Assembly: GCF_900090325.1 (NCBI RefSeq)
Contig: NZ_FMHW01000002.1
Coordinates: forward strand, 7,317,001-7,381,000
Direction: 5' to 3'
Length of the DNA stretch: 64,000 bases
Origin: Micromonospora pallida
GTDB taxonomy: Bacteria; Actinomycetota; Actinomycetes; Mycobacteriales; Micromonosporaceae
Shown: positions 1-10,386 of the stretch, piece after piece
How the letters are laid out: each line of letters begins with the position of its first letter
How positions within the stretch are numbered: position 1 is the stretch's first letter
Notes under the pieces: model-generated
Database searches by the model: none
Seen by the model: the letters and a program-made list of their open reading frames with translations, nothing else
Told to the model about the DNA's origin: nothing
Made by a program: the position numbers and the translations under genes

Positions 1-6
1 CGCGCC

Positions 7-213
7 TCAGGCCGCCGAGCCGCCGAGCAGGTCGGCCGCCTCGTCCATCGCGTACTCGCCCTGGGGCAGCGCCGAGATCCGGGTCAGCAGTTCGGCGGGA
101 AGCTCGGCGGCCACCGCCCGGCGCTGGATCTCGGCCTGACTGATCCGTTCCTGCCCGTGGTAGATATCGTCGAGCAGGTCGTCGATCATCCGGCTGCCTG
201 GTTCGTCGGTCAC
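7..213 (-). CDS. small acidic hypothetical protein
   Basis: This is a 68-residue protein starting with GTG at 213, and I do not recognise a family. It has no signal peptide, membrane segment or cysteine motif. The N-terminal half is Asp/Glu/Gln rich and probably helical (IDDLLDDIYHGQE), and the C-terminal half is Ala/Leu rich. Consistently G/C third codon positions support a real gene. Its upstream side faces a roughly 370-base stretch without genes. Its stop codon lies at the window edge, so the next gene downstream cannot be seen. Confidence 0.6.
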   Translation of the reverse strand: MTDEPGSRMIDDLLDDIYHGQERISQAEIQRRAVAAELPAELLTRISALPQGEYAMDEAADLLGGSAA

Positions 214-582
214 GGCGATCGGCTACCCGTGCCGGAATCGGTCAAACGTCACGACCACCCCGTCCGCTGTCGCGGGACCCCGCGGCGACCGTCGGCGAAA
301 GGCGGGGCGTGGTCGCAGGTCGCCGACGAACGGGCCGCCGCGCGCGGGCAGTGGTCCGGAGGCCGAGGCCGTCCGGGACGTGGACGTAACGGGCCGCCGC
401 GCGCGGGGCAGTGGACGTGACCCAGGCCACATTCGGTTCCGGAACACCCCGGCCACCCCGGTGGTTGACTGAGGTGTCGGTGTGTCCAGTGTCCCCGGGC
501 CTCACCAATATGCCTTCGCGGAATACCGTCCGGCTGGAGCCGCGTCGCGCCACTCGCCGAGAGGCGACCTGCACACCGACAC
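214..582. other. gene-free region upstream of the first gene
   Basis: I see no credible gene here. Open frames exist on both strands but their codon use does not fit coding sequence. The only clear structure is a 26-27 base direct repeat (329-354 and 388-414, period 59). The region presumably holds the promoter of the minus-strand gene that starts at 213. Confidence 0.5.
329..414. repeat. 26/27-bp direct repeat, two copies
   Basis: Copies at 329-354 and 388-414 start AACGGGCCGCCGCGCGCGGG and end CAGTGG. They differ by one inserted G. The function is unknown. Confidence 0.8.
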
Positions 583-617
583 CAACGCCGCCCCGGGCAT
601 TGCCCGGGGCGGCGTTG
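583..617 (-). terminator. terminator hairpin of the DAHP synthase gene
   Basis: A perfect 16-bp stem (583-598 with 602-617) encloses a 3-base loop. It lies 6 bases past the stop codon of the minus-strand DAHP synthase gene. No long U tract follows, as is usual in high-GC actinobacteria. Confidence 0.85.
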
Positions 618-622
618 TCTTC

Positions 623-1723
623 TCAGGCGGGCGTGGGCAGGGCGGTCGGAGAGGTGTGGGCGCGGCGGGCCCGGACGGCACCGGCCAGGGTCTCCAGCAC
701 CTCGGCGGTGTCCTGCCAGCCGATGCAGGCGTCGGTGATCGACTGGCCGTAGGTCAGTTCCTGCGTCGGGTGCAGGTCCTGCCGCCCCGGCTCCAGGAAC
801 GACTCCAGCATGATCCCGACGATGCCGCGCTGACCGGCGGCGAGCTGCGCGGCCACGTCCGCCGCGACCACCGGCTGGCGACGGTGGTCCTTGCCGCTGT
901 TGTCGTGGCTGGCGTCGATCACCAGCCGTTCTGGCAGGTTCGCCGCCCCGAGCTGGGCCAGCGCGGCGGCCACCGAGTCGGCGTCGTAGTTCGGCAGGCC
1001 CTTGCCGCCACGCAGCACCAGGTGCCCGTCGGCGTTGCCCCGGGTGTGCAGGATGGCCGGCGTACCGGAGACGTCGATGCCGGGGAAGACGTGCGGCACC
1101 CCGGCGGCGCGGATCGCGTCCACCGCCGTGCCGATGCTGCCGTCGGGGCGGTTCTTCATCCCGATCGGCATGGACAGGCCGGAGGCGAGCTGCCGGTGCA
1201 CCTGGCTCTCCACCGTACGGGCGCCGATCGCGCCCCAGGCCACCGTGTCTGCGATGTACTGCGGGGTGATCGGGTCGAGGAACTCGCAGCCCACCGGGAG
1301 GCCGAGCCGGAGCACGTCGAGCAGGAGCGCCCGGGCGAGCCGCAGGCCCCGGTTGACGTCACCCGAACCGTCCAGGTCCGGGTCGTTGATCAGGCCCTTC
1401 CAGCCCACCGTGGAGCGCGGCTTCTCGAAGTAGACGCGCATCACCACCAGCAGGTCGTCGGCGTGCCGCTCGGCCGCCTCACGCAGCCGGTGGGCGTAGT
1501 CGAGAGCGGCGACCGGGTCGTGCACCGAGCACGGGCCGACCACGACCAGCAGCCGGTCGTCGCTGCGGTCGAGCACCCGGCTGACCGTCCGGCGGCCGGT
1601 GAGCACCGCCGAGGTGAGCGTGGCGTCCAGGGGAAGCTCGTGGTGCAGCAGGGCCGGGGTGGTCAACGGCACGATGCGCTCGATCCGTTGATCGATGACG
1701 CGGCCGGTGTCCGGGGTCGTCAC
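623..1723 (-). CDS. aroG: 3-deoxy-7-phosphoheptulonate synthase, class I (AroF/G/H type)
   Basis: This enzyme catalyses the first step of the shikimate pathway, joining phosphoenolpyruvate and erythrose 4-phosphate to DAHP in the cytoplasm. The 366 residues match the usual length of the E. coli AroF/G/H type. Family motifs appear in order: GPCSVHDP, KGLINDPDLDGS, EFLDPITPQYIAD, SQVHRQLASG, MPIGMKN and DASHDNSGKDHRRQ. The GTG start at 1723 has GGAAGGAA 8 bases upstream. A strong hairpin follows the stop. Many actinobacteria use a class II enzyme for housekeeping, so this could be a second isozyme with different feedback control or one dedicated to secondary metabolism; that is inference. The long structured 5' region (1724-1930) may carry attenuation control. 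Confidence 0.95.
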   Translation of the reverse strand: MTTPDTGRVIDQRIERIVPLTTPALLHHELPLDATLTSAVLTGRRTVSRVLDRSDDRLLVVVGPCSVHDPVAALDYAHRLREAAERHADDLLVVMRVYFEKPRSTVGWKGLINDPDLDGSGDVNRGLRLARALLLDVLRLGLPVGCEFLDPITPQYIADTVAWGAIGARTVESQVHRQLASGLSMPIGMKNRPDGSIGTAVDAIRAAGVPHVFPGIDVSGTPAILHTRGNADGHLVLRGGKGLPNYDADSVAAALAQLGAANLPERLVIDASHDNSGKDHRRQPVVAADVAAQLAAGQRGIVGIMLESFLEPGRQDLHPTQELTYGQSITDACIGWQDTAEVLETLAGAVRARRAHTSPTALPTPA

Positions 1724-2103
1724 GGTGAAGGTTCCTTCCGCCGACCAACTCCCGGGGCCGGCGCCCGGGACCGAGCCGGCTGCTCGTAGGCAAGGGGGCA
1801 GGGGGACCGCGTGGTCCCCGCCTGGCCGGCTCGGAGAGTGGTGACGTCAGCTCATGGTCGAGTCACCGGCTCCTGAGCCGGCTGGCTAAACCATCGATAC
1901 GAGCGCGTCACGCCGACCACCCTACCCGACGGATCGGGCCGGAGCCGGGTTTTGTGTTCCAGTATTCGAGAAGGAGTGTGTTCCGGGGCACTGGTACGTG
2001 CGTCGTGGTGCCGGCGGAGCCTGTCGTCGGGGCGTACCGGATGGTGGGACGCGGACCCGGCGGGGCGGCTTGGTGGAGCGGCCATCGGGGTACCAGGGCC
2101 GCC
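1724..2103. other. structured 5' region of aroG plus upstream spacer
   Basis: No gene is supported. Read on the minus strand toward aroG, the region has a hairpin at 1866-1881 (7-bp stem), then a larger element bounded by pairing 1773-1780 with 1825-1832 that encloses a perfect 7-bp stem (1802-1808 with 1813-1819), then a GC palindrome near 1751-1769. It could be an attenuator or only a GC-rich leader. No run of aromatic codons marks a leader peptide. Confidence 0.4.
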
Positions 2104-2322
2104 ATGAGCGACCAGACGATCGACCAGGACCGGGTGGCGTCCCGCGCCGGACACCTGCTGCCCGAGGAACGGGCGGCGGGCAGCGATGACCCCCAGGCGC
2201 AGGCCGCCGCCATCCTCGCCGAGTCGGACCTCCGGGAGGCGGGCCGCAACGCCGCCCCGGACACCACGCTGGAGCGGCGTACCTCGGACGAGACGGTGAC
2301 CGCGAACGAACCGCCGGACTGA
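2104..2322 (+). CDS. small hydrophilic hypothetical protein
   Basis: This is a 72-residue, highly charged protein starting with ATG at 2104, with no hydrophobic segment or cysteines. It is rich in Ala, Glu, Asp and Arg and looks intrinsically disordered. The residue pattern (ASRAGHLLPEE, AAAILAESD, AAPDTTLERR) resembles short conserved proteins of unknown role that I associate with Micromonosporaceae, but I cannot name a family. There is no strong ribosome binding site. Third-position GC supports coding. It stands alone, and the next 220 bases contain only short tandem repeats and the promoter of the M16 peptidase gene. Confidence 0.6.
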   Translation: MSDQTIDQDRVASRAGHLLPEERAAGSDDPQAQAAAILAESDLREAGRNAAPDTTLERRTSDETVTANEPPD

Positions 2323-2360
2323 CCGGCCGCGCCGGCTCGGGGAGATGCGCACGCAGGCGC

Positions 2361-2464
2361 CGACGATGCCGCACGTAGCCGGCGACGATGCCGCACGCGG
2401 GCGATGTCAGCTCGCGGTGGCGCAGTGTCTCGCGGTGGCGCGGTGTCTCGCGGTGGCGCAGTGG
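2361..2464. repeat. two adjacent short tandem repeats
   Basis: CGACGATGCCGCACG occurs at 2361-2375 and 2383-2397 (period 22). It is followed by three tandem 18-bp units at 2411-2428, 2429-2446 and 2447-2464, each close to CTCGCGGTGGCGCAGTGT with single-base differences. Confidence 0.9.
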
Positions 2465-2530
2465 GACGCCCGCCGCCGGGGATCGCCGCGTGCCGGGCCG
2501 GTAGGCACCTGATCGGCAGGGGTGATCGGA

Positions 2531-2536
2531 TAGCGT
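2531..2536 (+). promoter_or_regulatory. -10 element TAGCGT, leaderless-type
   Basis: TAGCGT ends 6 bases before the ATG at 2543 and no Shine-Dalgarno sequence is present, so transcription probably starts at the start codon. Confidence 0.6.
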
Positions 2537-2542
2537 CGTGCC

Positions 2543-3835
2543 ATGCCCGACAGCGGTTACCCCTGGCCGATCGAGACGACCCGACTGGACAACGGCCTGC
2601 GCGTGGTGGTGAGCGAGGACCGCACCGCCCCGGCGGTCGCGGTGAACCTCTGGTACGACGTCGGCTCCCGGCACGAGCCGGCGGGTCAGACGGGATTCGC
2701 CCACCTCTTCGAGCACCTGATGTTTGAGGGGTCGGTGAACGTCGCCAAGACCGAACACATGAAGCTGATCCAGGGTGCCGGTGGTTCGCTGAACGCCACC
2801 ACCAACCCGGACCGGACCAACTACTTCGAGACCGTCCCGGCCGAGCACCTGGAACTGGCGTTCTGGCTGGAGGCCGACCGGATGGGCGGCCTGGTGCCGG
2901 CGCTGACCCAGGAGACGCTGGACAACCAGCGTGACGTGGTCAAGAACGAGCGGCGACAGCGCTACGAGAACGTTCCGTACGGCGACGCCTGGCTGCGGCT
3001 GCTGCCGATGCTCTACCCGCCCGGGCACCCGTACCACCACGCCACGATCGGCTCGATGGCCGACCTGAACGCCGCCGACCTGGCTACCTTCCAGGACTTC
3101 CACCGCACCCACTACGCGCCGAACAACGCGGTGCTGACCGTGGTCGGCGACGCCCGCGTCGCCGAGGTCTTCGCGCTGGCCGAGCGGTACTTCGGGGCGA
3201 TCCCGTCGCGTGCCGACATCCCGCCCGCGCCGGACGGCCGCACGGTCGCCGGCGCCGGGGAGCCGGTCCGGGAGGTGGTCACCGCTGACGTTCCCGCGCC
3301 GCGCGTGTACCTCGCGCACCGCACGCACCCCTTCGGCAGCCCCGGGTACGACGTGGTGACCGTCCTGGCCACCGTGCTCGGCAGCGGTCGGGGCAGCCGC
3401 CTCTACCAGCGCCTCGCCGACGGGGAGCGGATCGCCCAGCCCGACCTGGTGGGCGCGTACGGGGTGGACCTGGCGCACGCGCCCGCCCCGCTGATCGCCA
3501 CCGCCACCGCCCGCCCCGGCGTGACCGCCGACCGCCTCGAGGCCGGACTGGCCGAGGTGGTCGACGAGCTGGCCACCGTGCCGGTCACCGCCACTGAGCT
3601 GGACCGGGCCAAGGCGCTGCTCACCACGGCCTGGTGGCGGCAGATGTCCACCGTCGACGGCCGGGCCGACACGCTGAGCCGGTACGCCACGCAGTTCGGT
3701 GACCCCGCCCGGGCCGCCGAGCGGCTGCCGGGCTGGCTCGCGGTCACCGCGGACCAGATCGCCGAGGCCGCCGCCGAGGTGCTCGCCGCCCGTGACCGGG
3801 CGGTCCTGACCTACCTGCCCAAGGAGGGCGCGTGA
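2543..3835 (+). CDS. M16 family zinc metallopeptidase, catalytic subunit
   Basis: This is a zinc-dependent processing peptidase of the pitrilysin family. The inverted zinc motif HLFEH spans residues 54-58, and the third metal ligand is Glu136 in VVKNERRQ, about 77 residues later, as the family requires. The 430-residue length matches half-size bacterial M16B subunits. The C-terminal half carries the GSRLYQRL motif of the second M16 fold repeat. The next gene, 49 bases downstream, encodes an M16-fold protein without the zinc motif, so the two probably form a heterodimer. The start is set by a -10 element immediately upstream. The substrate is unknown; no signal peptide is visible, so a cytoplasmic role is likely. 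Confidence 0.93.
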   Translation: MPDSGYPWPIETTRLDNGLRVVVSEDRTAPAVAVNLWYDVGSRHEPAGQTGFAHLFEHLMFEGSVNVAKTEHMKLIQGAGGSLNATTNPDRTNYFETVPAEHLELAFWLEADRMGGLVPALTQETLDNQRDVVKNERRQRYENVPYGDAWLRLLPMLYPPGHPYHHATIGSMADLNAADLATFQDFHRTHYAPNNAVLTVVGDARVAEVFALAERYFGAIPSRADIPPAPDGRTVAGAGEPVREVVTADVPAPRVYLAHRTHPFGSPGYDVVTVLATVLGSGRGSRLYQRLADGERIAQPDLVGAYGVDLAHAPAPLIATATARPGVTADRLEAGLAEVVDELATVPVTATELDRAKALLTTAWWRQMSTVDGRADTLSRYATQFGDPARAAERLPGWLAVTADQIAEAAAEVLAARDRAVLTYLPKEGA

Positions 3836-3884
3836 GCTCCGCCGCCACCCCCGGGCCCGCAGTCGTGAACGGAAGGACGCCCCG

Positions 3885-6425
<2,541 letters not shown>

Positions 6426-6558
6426 CCCCGTGGCCACCCGCCGCCCCACGGTGGGTGGCCACGCTCGTACCCGGGGTCACCCTCCTCCGGCGGCGCGCGA
6501 GGTCGATCGTGTTGGATGGGACGCGGTAACGGGCCGACCGCGACGTTGGAGGAGATCC

Positions 6559-6999
6559 GTGACGGACGCCGAGCGCGAGAGCAAGCTGTTGGACACCATC
6601 GCCGCCCACTCGCTGGGGGTGCTGGCCACGATCCGACGGGACGGCAGTCCCCAGCAGTCCACCGTGGTCTACAGCTTCGACCGGGACGAGCGCCTGATCC
6701 GCGTCTCGGTGACCAGGACCCGGGCCAAGACGGCGAACCTGCGCCGTGACCCCCGGGGCAGCTTCCACGTCAGCATCGGGGACGGCTGGACGTACACGGC
6801 GGCGCAGGTCCGGGCCGAACTGACCGGGGTGGCCACCGACCCGCACGACGAGGTGGTCGAGGAACTCGTCGGGCTGTACCGCGCGGTGCGGGGCGAACAC
6901 CCGGACTGGGACGACTATCGCCGCGCGATGGTGGAGCAGGGCCGCATGGTGCTGCGGCTGCGTGTCGAGCGGGTGGTCGGCATCCCCGCCCGGGACTGA
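6559..6999 (+). CDS. PPOX-class F420-dependent or flavin enzyme
   Basis: This 146-residue protein has the split-barrel fold of the pyridoxamine 5'-phosphate oxidase family. The order GVLATIRRDGSPQQSTV, then RVSVTRTRAKTANLRRDPRG, then VRAELTG matches actinobacterial PPOX-class enzymes that use F420 or a flavin. The cofactor and substrate cannot be fixed from sequence. The GTG start at 6559 has GGAGGAG just upstream; an in-frame ATG at 6430 would add 43 residues unlike the fold. The stop codon sits in the first unit of a 17-bp tandem repeat. The conserved TRTRAKTANL segment probably contacts the cofactor phosphate. Confidence 0.88.
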   Translation: MTDAERESKLLDTIAAHSLGVLATIRRDGSPQQSTVVYSFDRDERLIRVSVTRTRAKTANLRRDPRGSFHVSIGDGWTYTAAQVRAELTGVATDPHDEVVEELVGLYRAVRGEHPDWDDYRRAMVEQGRMVLRLRVERVVGIPARD

Positions 7000-7061
7000 C
7001 CCCCGCCCGGGACTGACCCCCGCCCGGGACTGACCCCCGCCCGGGACTGGCCCCCGCCCGG
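6984..7061. repeat. 17-bp tandem repeat, 4.6 copies, spanning a stop codon
   Basis: Units of CCCCGCCCGGGACTGAC lie at 6984-7000, 7001-7017, 7018-7034 and 7035-7051 (one mismatch), plus a 10-base partial copy. The first unit encodes the last codons and TGA of the PPOX-class gene. Because 17 is not a multiple of three, later copies fall in other frames. Confidence 0.95.
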
Positions 7062-7179
7062 TCTCGGCCTGCCTCCTGCTCCGGCCCTGCTCCGGCCCCG
7101 GCCTGCCTCCGGCTCCGGGGTGTTACCCCGGGGCGGGGCCGGGTAGACGGCGGGCCGACACCGGAGAGAGGGAGGCACC

Positions 7180-7596
7180 ATGACTACCGTCGGAGAATTC
7201 ATGACGACCCGTCTGGTGACCATGGACGCCAACGACACGCTCACCGCGGCGGCCCAGGAGATGCGCGACAGTGCCATCGGGGACGTGGTGGTGACCGACG
7301 GTGACAAGGTCGTCGGTATCGTCACGGACCGGGACATTACGGTACGGGGGGTGGCCGCGCAGCGGGACCCGGACCGCACCACGCTGCGCCAGATCACCAG
7401 CACCGACCTGATCACGGTCAGCCAGCACGACGACGCGGTGGCCGCGACCGACCTGATGCGGACCTATGCCGTACGCCGACTGCCGGTAATGGAGGACGGC
7501 CGGCTGATCGGGCTGGTCTCCATCGGCGACCTCGCGGTCGAGCGGGAGCCACAGTCGGTGCTGGCCGACATCAGCGCGGACGACCCGAACAACTGA
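7180..7596 (+). CDS. tandem CBS-domain protein
   Basis: This 138-residue protein is made almost entirely of two CBS domains (about residues 7-60 and 72-130), which pair into a Bateman module that usually binds adenosyl nucleotides. Diagnostic pieces are GDVVVTDGDKVVGIVTDRDI in the first domain and RRLPVMEDGRLIGLVSIGDL in the second. There is no attached enzyme or membrane domain, as in mycobacterial hypoxic response protein 1; whether it has that role is unknown. GAGAGAGGGAGG precedes the ATG. It is a single-gene unit with a strong hairpin downstream. Confidence 0.92.
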   Translation: MTTVGEFMTTRLVTMDANDTLTAAAQEMRDSAIGDVVVTDGDKVVGIVTDRDITVRGVAAQRDPDRTTLRQITSTDLITVSQHDDAVAATDLMRTYAVRRLPVMEDGRLIGLVSIGDLAVEREPQSVLADISADDPNN

Positions 7597-7626
7597 CCGA
7601 CCGCCGACGACGCTCGGCAGCACGTA

Positions 7627-7668
7627 CGCGGACGCGCCGGTCCCCACCACGGGGCCGGCGCGTCCGCG
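7627..7668 (+). terminator. terminator hairpin after the CBS gene
   Basis: An 18-bp stem with one bulged T (7627-7645 with 7651-7668) encloses a 5-base loop. It starts 31 bases after the CBS-protein stop codon. Confidence 0.8.
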
Positions 7669-7853
7669 TGCTCCGCCCTGGGCCCGCGTGTTCGCAGGGC
7701 CCGGCCCTGCGCCGGCCGCGTCCGCGTGTCCCGCCTCGCGGGCGACCTTCACCCGATCCGGGTGAGATTGCTCTGCTCCCCGGCGGGGACCCTGCTCGGG
7801 CGGCGGAGCGAGGCCCGCCGCCGGAGACCGGACGGCAACGACGGGGAGGGCGG

Positions 7854-8225
7854 ATGGCGGACGCGATCACTCGGTTCTTCGAGGAACTGAATCGACGGGG
7901 ATTCGAGCCGTTGCTGGAGACGACGTCCGGGACGGTCCGCTTCGACCTGCACGAAGGGGCGCGGACGACGCACTGGTTGCTCGACATCGACCGGGGGCGG
8001 GTGCGGGTCGACCAGGAGGACCGGGAGGCGGACACGGTCATCGGGATGAACCCGACGCTGTTCGAGCAACTCGTCACCGGACGGGAGGACGGGATCGCGT
8101 CGATGCTGCGCGGCGACCTGACCGTCTCCGGTGACCACGGGCTGATGGCGCGGATAGAGCGGCTCTTCCCCAGCGCGCCGGGCACCCGGGGGCCGCGGCG
8201 GGTCGACGTGAGGGAGGTGTCCTGA
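7854..8225 (+). CDS. SCP2 sterol-transfer-fold protein
   Basis: This 123-residue protein has an SCP2-like fold: a helix (AITRFFEELNRRG), strands (GTVRFDLHEGARTTHWLLDI), then the signature ADTVIGMNPTLFEQLVTGRE and GDLTVSGDHGLM. SCP2 proteins bind lipids or other hydrophobic ligands. Its stop overlaps the ATG of the glycogen-debranching-type gene by one base (TGATG), so the two are translationally coupled. I see no obvious biochemical reason for the pairing. The ATG at 7854 follows GGGGAGGGCGG; upstream in-frame codons would only add Pro/Arg-rich sequence. Confidence 0.85.
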   Translation: MADAITRFFEELNRRGFEPLLETTSGTVRFDLHEGARTTHWLLDIDRGRVRVDQEDREADTVIGMNPTLFEQLVTGREDGIASMLRGDLTVSGDHGLMARIERLFPSAPGTRGPRRVDVREVS

Positions 8226-10282
8226 TGGGACAGAGCAACATGGTCCGGATCCTCGACGGAAACACCTTCGTGGTCTGTGAGGACACCGGCGACATCGAGG
8301 CGACGCCGACCGAGCCGACCGGGCTCTTCCACAGCGACACGCGTTTTCTCTCCACCTGGGTCCTGACGGTCAACGGGGAACGGCTCAACGCGCTTTCCTA
8401 CGACGACCTCCAGTACTACGAGGCCCGGTTCTTCCTGGTGCCGGGGACGGCCACCCACTACACCGACGCGAAGCTGTCGATCATCCGGGAGCGGGCGGTC
8501 GGTGGCAGCTTCCGCGAGGAGCTGACCGTCCTCAACCACGACGAGAAGCCGGTGGAACTGGAGATCCGGATCGAGGCGGCCTCGGACTTCGCCGACCTGT
8601 TCCAGGTCAAGGACGAGATCCTGAACAAGAAGGGCGAGCTCTACACCGACGTGCAGCCCGACCGGCTCCGGCTGGGCTACCGGCGCGGCAACTTCAACCG
8701 GGAGACGGTCGTCACGTCGTCCGAGGCCGCCCGGTTCGACGCGCGGGGCCTGGCGTACTCGGTGCGGCTGGAACCCAACGAGCAGTGGAACACCCAGATC
8801 GAGGTGCACACGCTCATCCCGGTCCCCGGCGGCCGGGAGCTGCGGCTCGGCGTACGGGCGCACACCACCGAACGGCTCGCGCTCGAGCACGACCTCCAGC
8901 AGTGGCTCGCCCAGGCACCGAAGGTGAACTGCGAGTGGGAAACGCTCGCCCGGACGTACCAGCGGAGCCTGGTCGACCTGGCAGCGCTGCGGTTCGTGCC
9001 GACCTCCGTGCCGGGGTCGCTCCCCGCCGCCGGCCTGCCCTGGTTCATGACCATGTTCGGCCGGGACAGCATCCTGACCTGCCTCCAGACACTGCCCTTC
9101 ACCCCGGATATGTCCCGGACCACGCTGCGGGTGCTGGCCGCACTGCAGGGCAGCCGCTTCGACGACTTCCGGGACGAGGATCCCGGTCGGATCCTGCACG
9201 AGATGCGGTACGGCGAGACGGCCGCGTTCGAGGAACAACCCCACTCGCCCTACTACGGCTCGGTGGACGCCACCCCGCTGTTTTTGATCCTGCTCGACGA
9301 GTACGAGCAGTGGACCGGGGACGTCGCGCTGGTCAAGGAACTGGAGCGGGAGAGCCGGGCCGCGCTGCGCTGGATCGACGAGTACGCCGACCTGATGGGC
9401 AACGGCTACATCTGGTACGAACGCCGCAACACCGACACCGGCCTGGAGAACCAGTGCTGGAAGGACTCCTGGGACTCGATCTCGTACCGGGACGGCCGGC
9501 TGCCCCCCTTCCCTCGGGCGACGTGCGAGGTGCAGGGGTACGCGTACGACGCGAAGATACGGGCCGCCCGACTGGCCCGCCGGTTCTGGGACGACCCGGC
9601 GTACGCCGACCAGCTCGAACGTGAGGCCGCCGAGCTGAAGGAGCGGTTCAACCGCGAGTGGTGGGTCGAGGACGGCGAGTACTACGCGATCGGCATGGAC
9701 CCCGACGGGCGGCAGGTGGACACGCTCAGCTCCAACATCGGACACCTGCTGTGGAGCGGGATCGTGACCGAGGAACGCGCGGCGAAGGTCGCCGAGCACC
9801 TCGTCGGACCCCGGCTCTTCTCCGGCTGGGGGGTGCGCACCCTCGCCGAGGGAGAGGCCCGGTACAACCCGATCGGCTACCACAACGGCACGATCTGGCC
9901 GTTCGAGAACTCGTTCATCGCCTGGGGTCTGCGCCGGTATGGCTTCGCCGAGGAGGCGGCCCTGATCGCCGACGGCATCATCGCGGCGTCCGGCTACTTC
10001 GACGGGCGGCTGCCGGAGGCGTTCGGCGGCTACCACCGCGACCTGACCAAGTTCCCGGTGGAGTACCCCACGGCCTGTTCCCCGCAGGCCTGGTCGACGG
10101 GAGCCCCGCTGCTGCTGATCCGGACCATGCTCGGCATCGAGCCGCACGAGGGGCACCTCGCGGTGGATCCCCGGCTGCCTGTCGGCATGGGCCGGATCGA
10201 GGTGCTGGACATCCCCGGTCGGTGGGGCCGGGTGGACGCCTTCGCCCGGGGCCGGCTACGGCTGGAGCACCACCCTGAGTGA
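8225..10282 (+). CDS. glycogen debranching N-terminal domain protein / amylo-alpha-1,6-glucosidase-like
   Basis: This 685-residue cytoplasmic protein begins with the conserved glycogen-debranching N-terminal domain (about residues 10-200: NTFVVCEDTGDIE, LFHSDTRFLSTW). It continues with an (alpha/alpha)6 glycosidase barrel, marked by LPWFMTMFGRDSILTCLQ, NQCWKDSWDSI and NPIGYHNGTIWPFENS. The pattern fits enzymes annotated as amylo-alpha-1,6-glucosidase; the actual substrate could be glycogen, maltosyl-trehalose or another oligosaccharide. It overlaps the SCP2-like gene by one base. No other glycogen gene is adjacent, although trehalose genes lie about 42 kb away. Confidence 0.9.
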   Translation: MGQSNMVRILDGNTFVVCEDTGDIEATPTEPTGLFHSDTRFLSTWVLTVNGERLNALSYDDLQYYEARFFLVPGTATHYTDAKLSIIRERAVGGSFREELTVLNHDEKPVELEIRIEAASDFADLFQVKDEILNKKGELYTDVQPDRLRLGYRRGNFNRETVVTSSEAARFDARGLAYSVRLEPNEQWNTQIEVHTLIPVPGGRELRLGVRAHTTERLALEHDLQQWLAQAPKVNCEWETLARTYQRSLVDLAALRFVPTSVPGSLPAAGLPWFMTMFGRDSILTCLQTLPFTPDMSRTTLRVLAALQGSRFDDFRDEDPGRILHEMRYGETAAFEEQPHSPYYGSVDATPLFLILLDEYEQWTGDVALVKELERESRAALRWIDEYADLMGNGYIWYERRNTDTGLENQCWKDSWDSISYRDGRLPPFPRATCEVQGYAYDAKIRAARLARRFWDDPAYADQLEREAAELKERFNREWWVEDGEYYAIGMDPDGRQVDTLSSNIGHLLWSGIVTEERAAKVAEHLVGPRLFSGWGVRTLAEGEARYNPIGYHNGTIWPFENSFIAWGLRRYGFAEEAALIADGIIAASGYFDGRLPEAFGGYHRDLTKFPVEYPTACSPQAWSTGAPLLLIRTMLGIEPHEGHLAVDPRLPVGMGRIEVLDIPGRWGRVDAFARGRLRLEHHPE

Positions 10283-10374
10283 GCCGGGACGTCCGGGCGT
10301 GACCGCCGGCCCGCAGGGGCGTGCGCCGGGCACGCTCGGACGTCCGCTCGGTCTTCGGGACACGGCCGGCAGGG

Positions 10375-10380
10375 TAATGT
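10375..10380 (+). promoter_or_regulatory. -10 element TAATGT, leaderless-type
   Basis: TAATGT ends 6 bases before the acyltransferase ATG at 10387. Confidence 0.6.
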
Positions 10381-10386
10381 CACGAC

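Noticed and set aside
329..414. CRISPR array from repeats at 329-414, 2361-2464 or 6984-7061
   Set aside because: The repeats are GC-rich tandem or two-copy units with no unique spacers of uniform length and no cas genes nearby.
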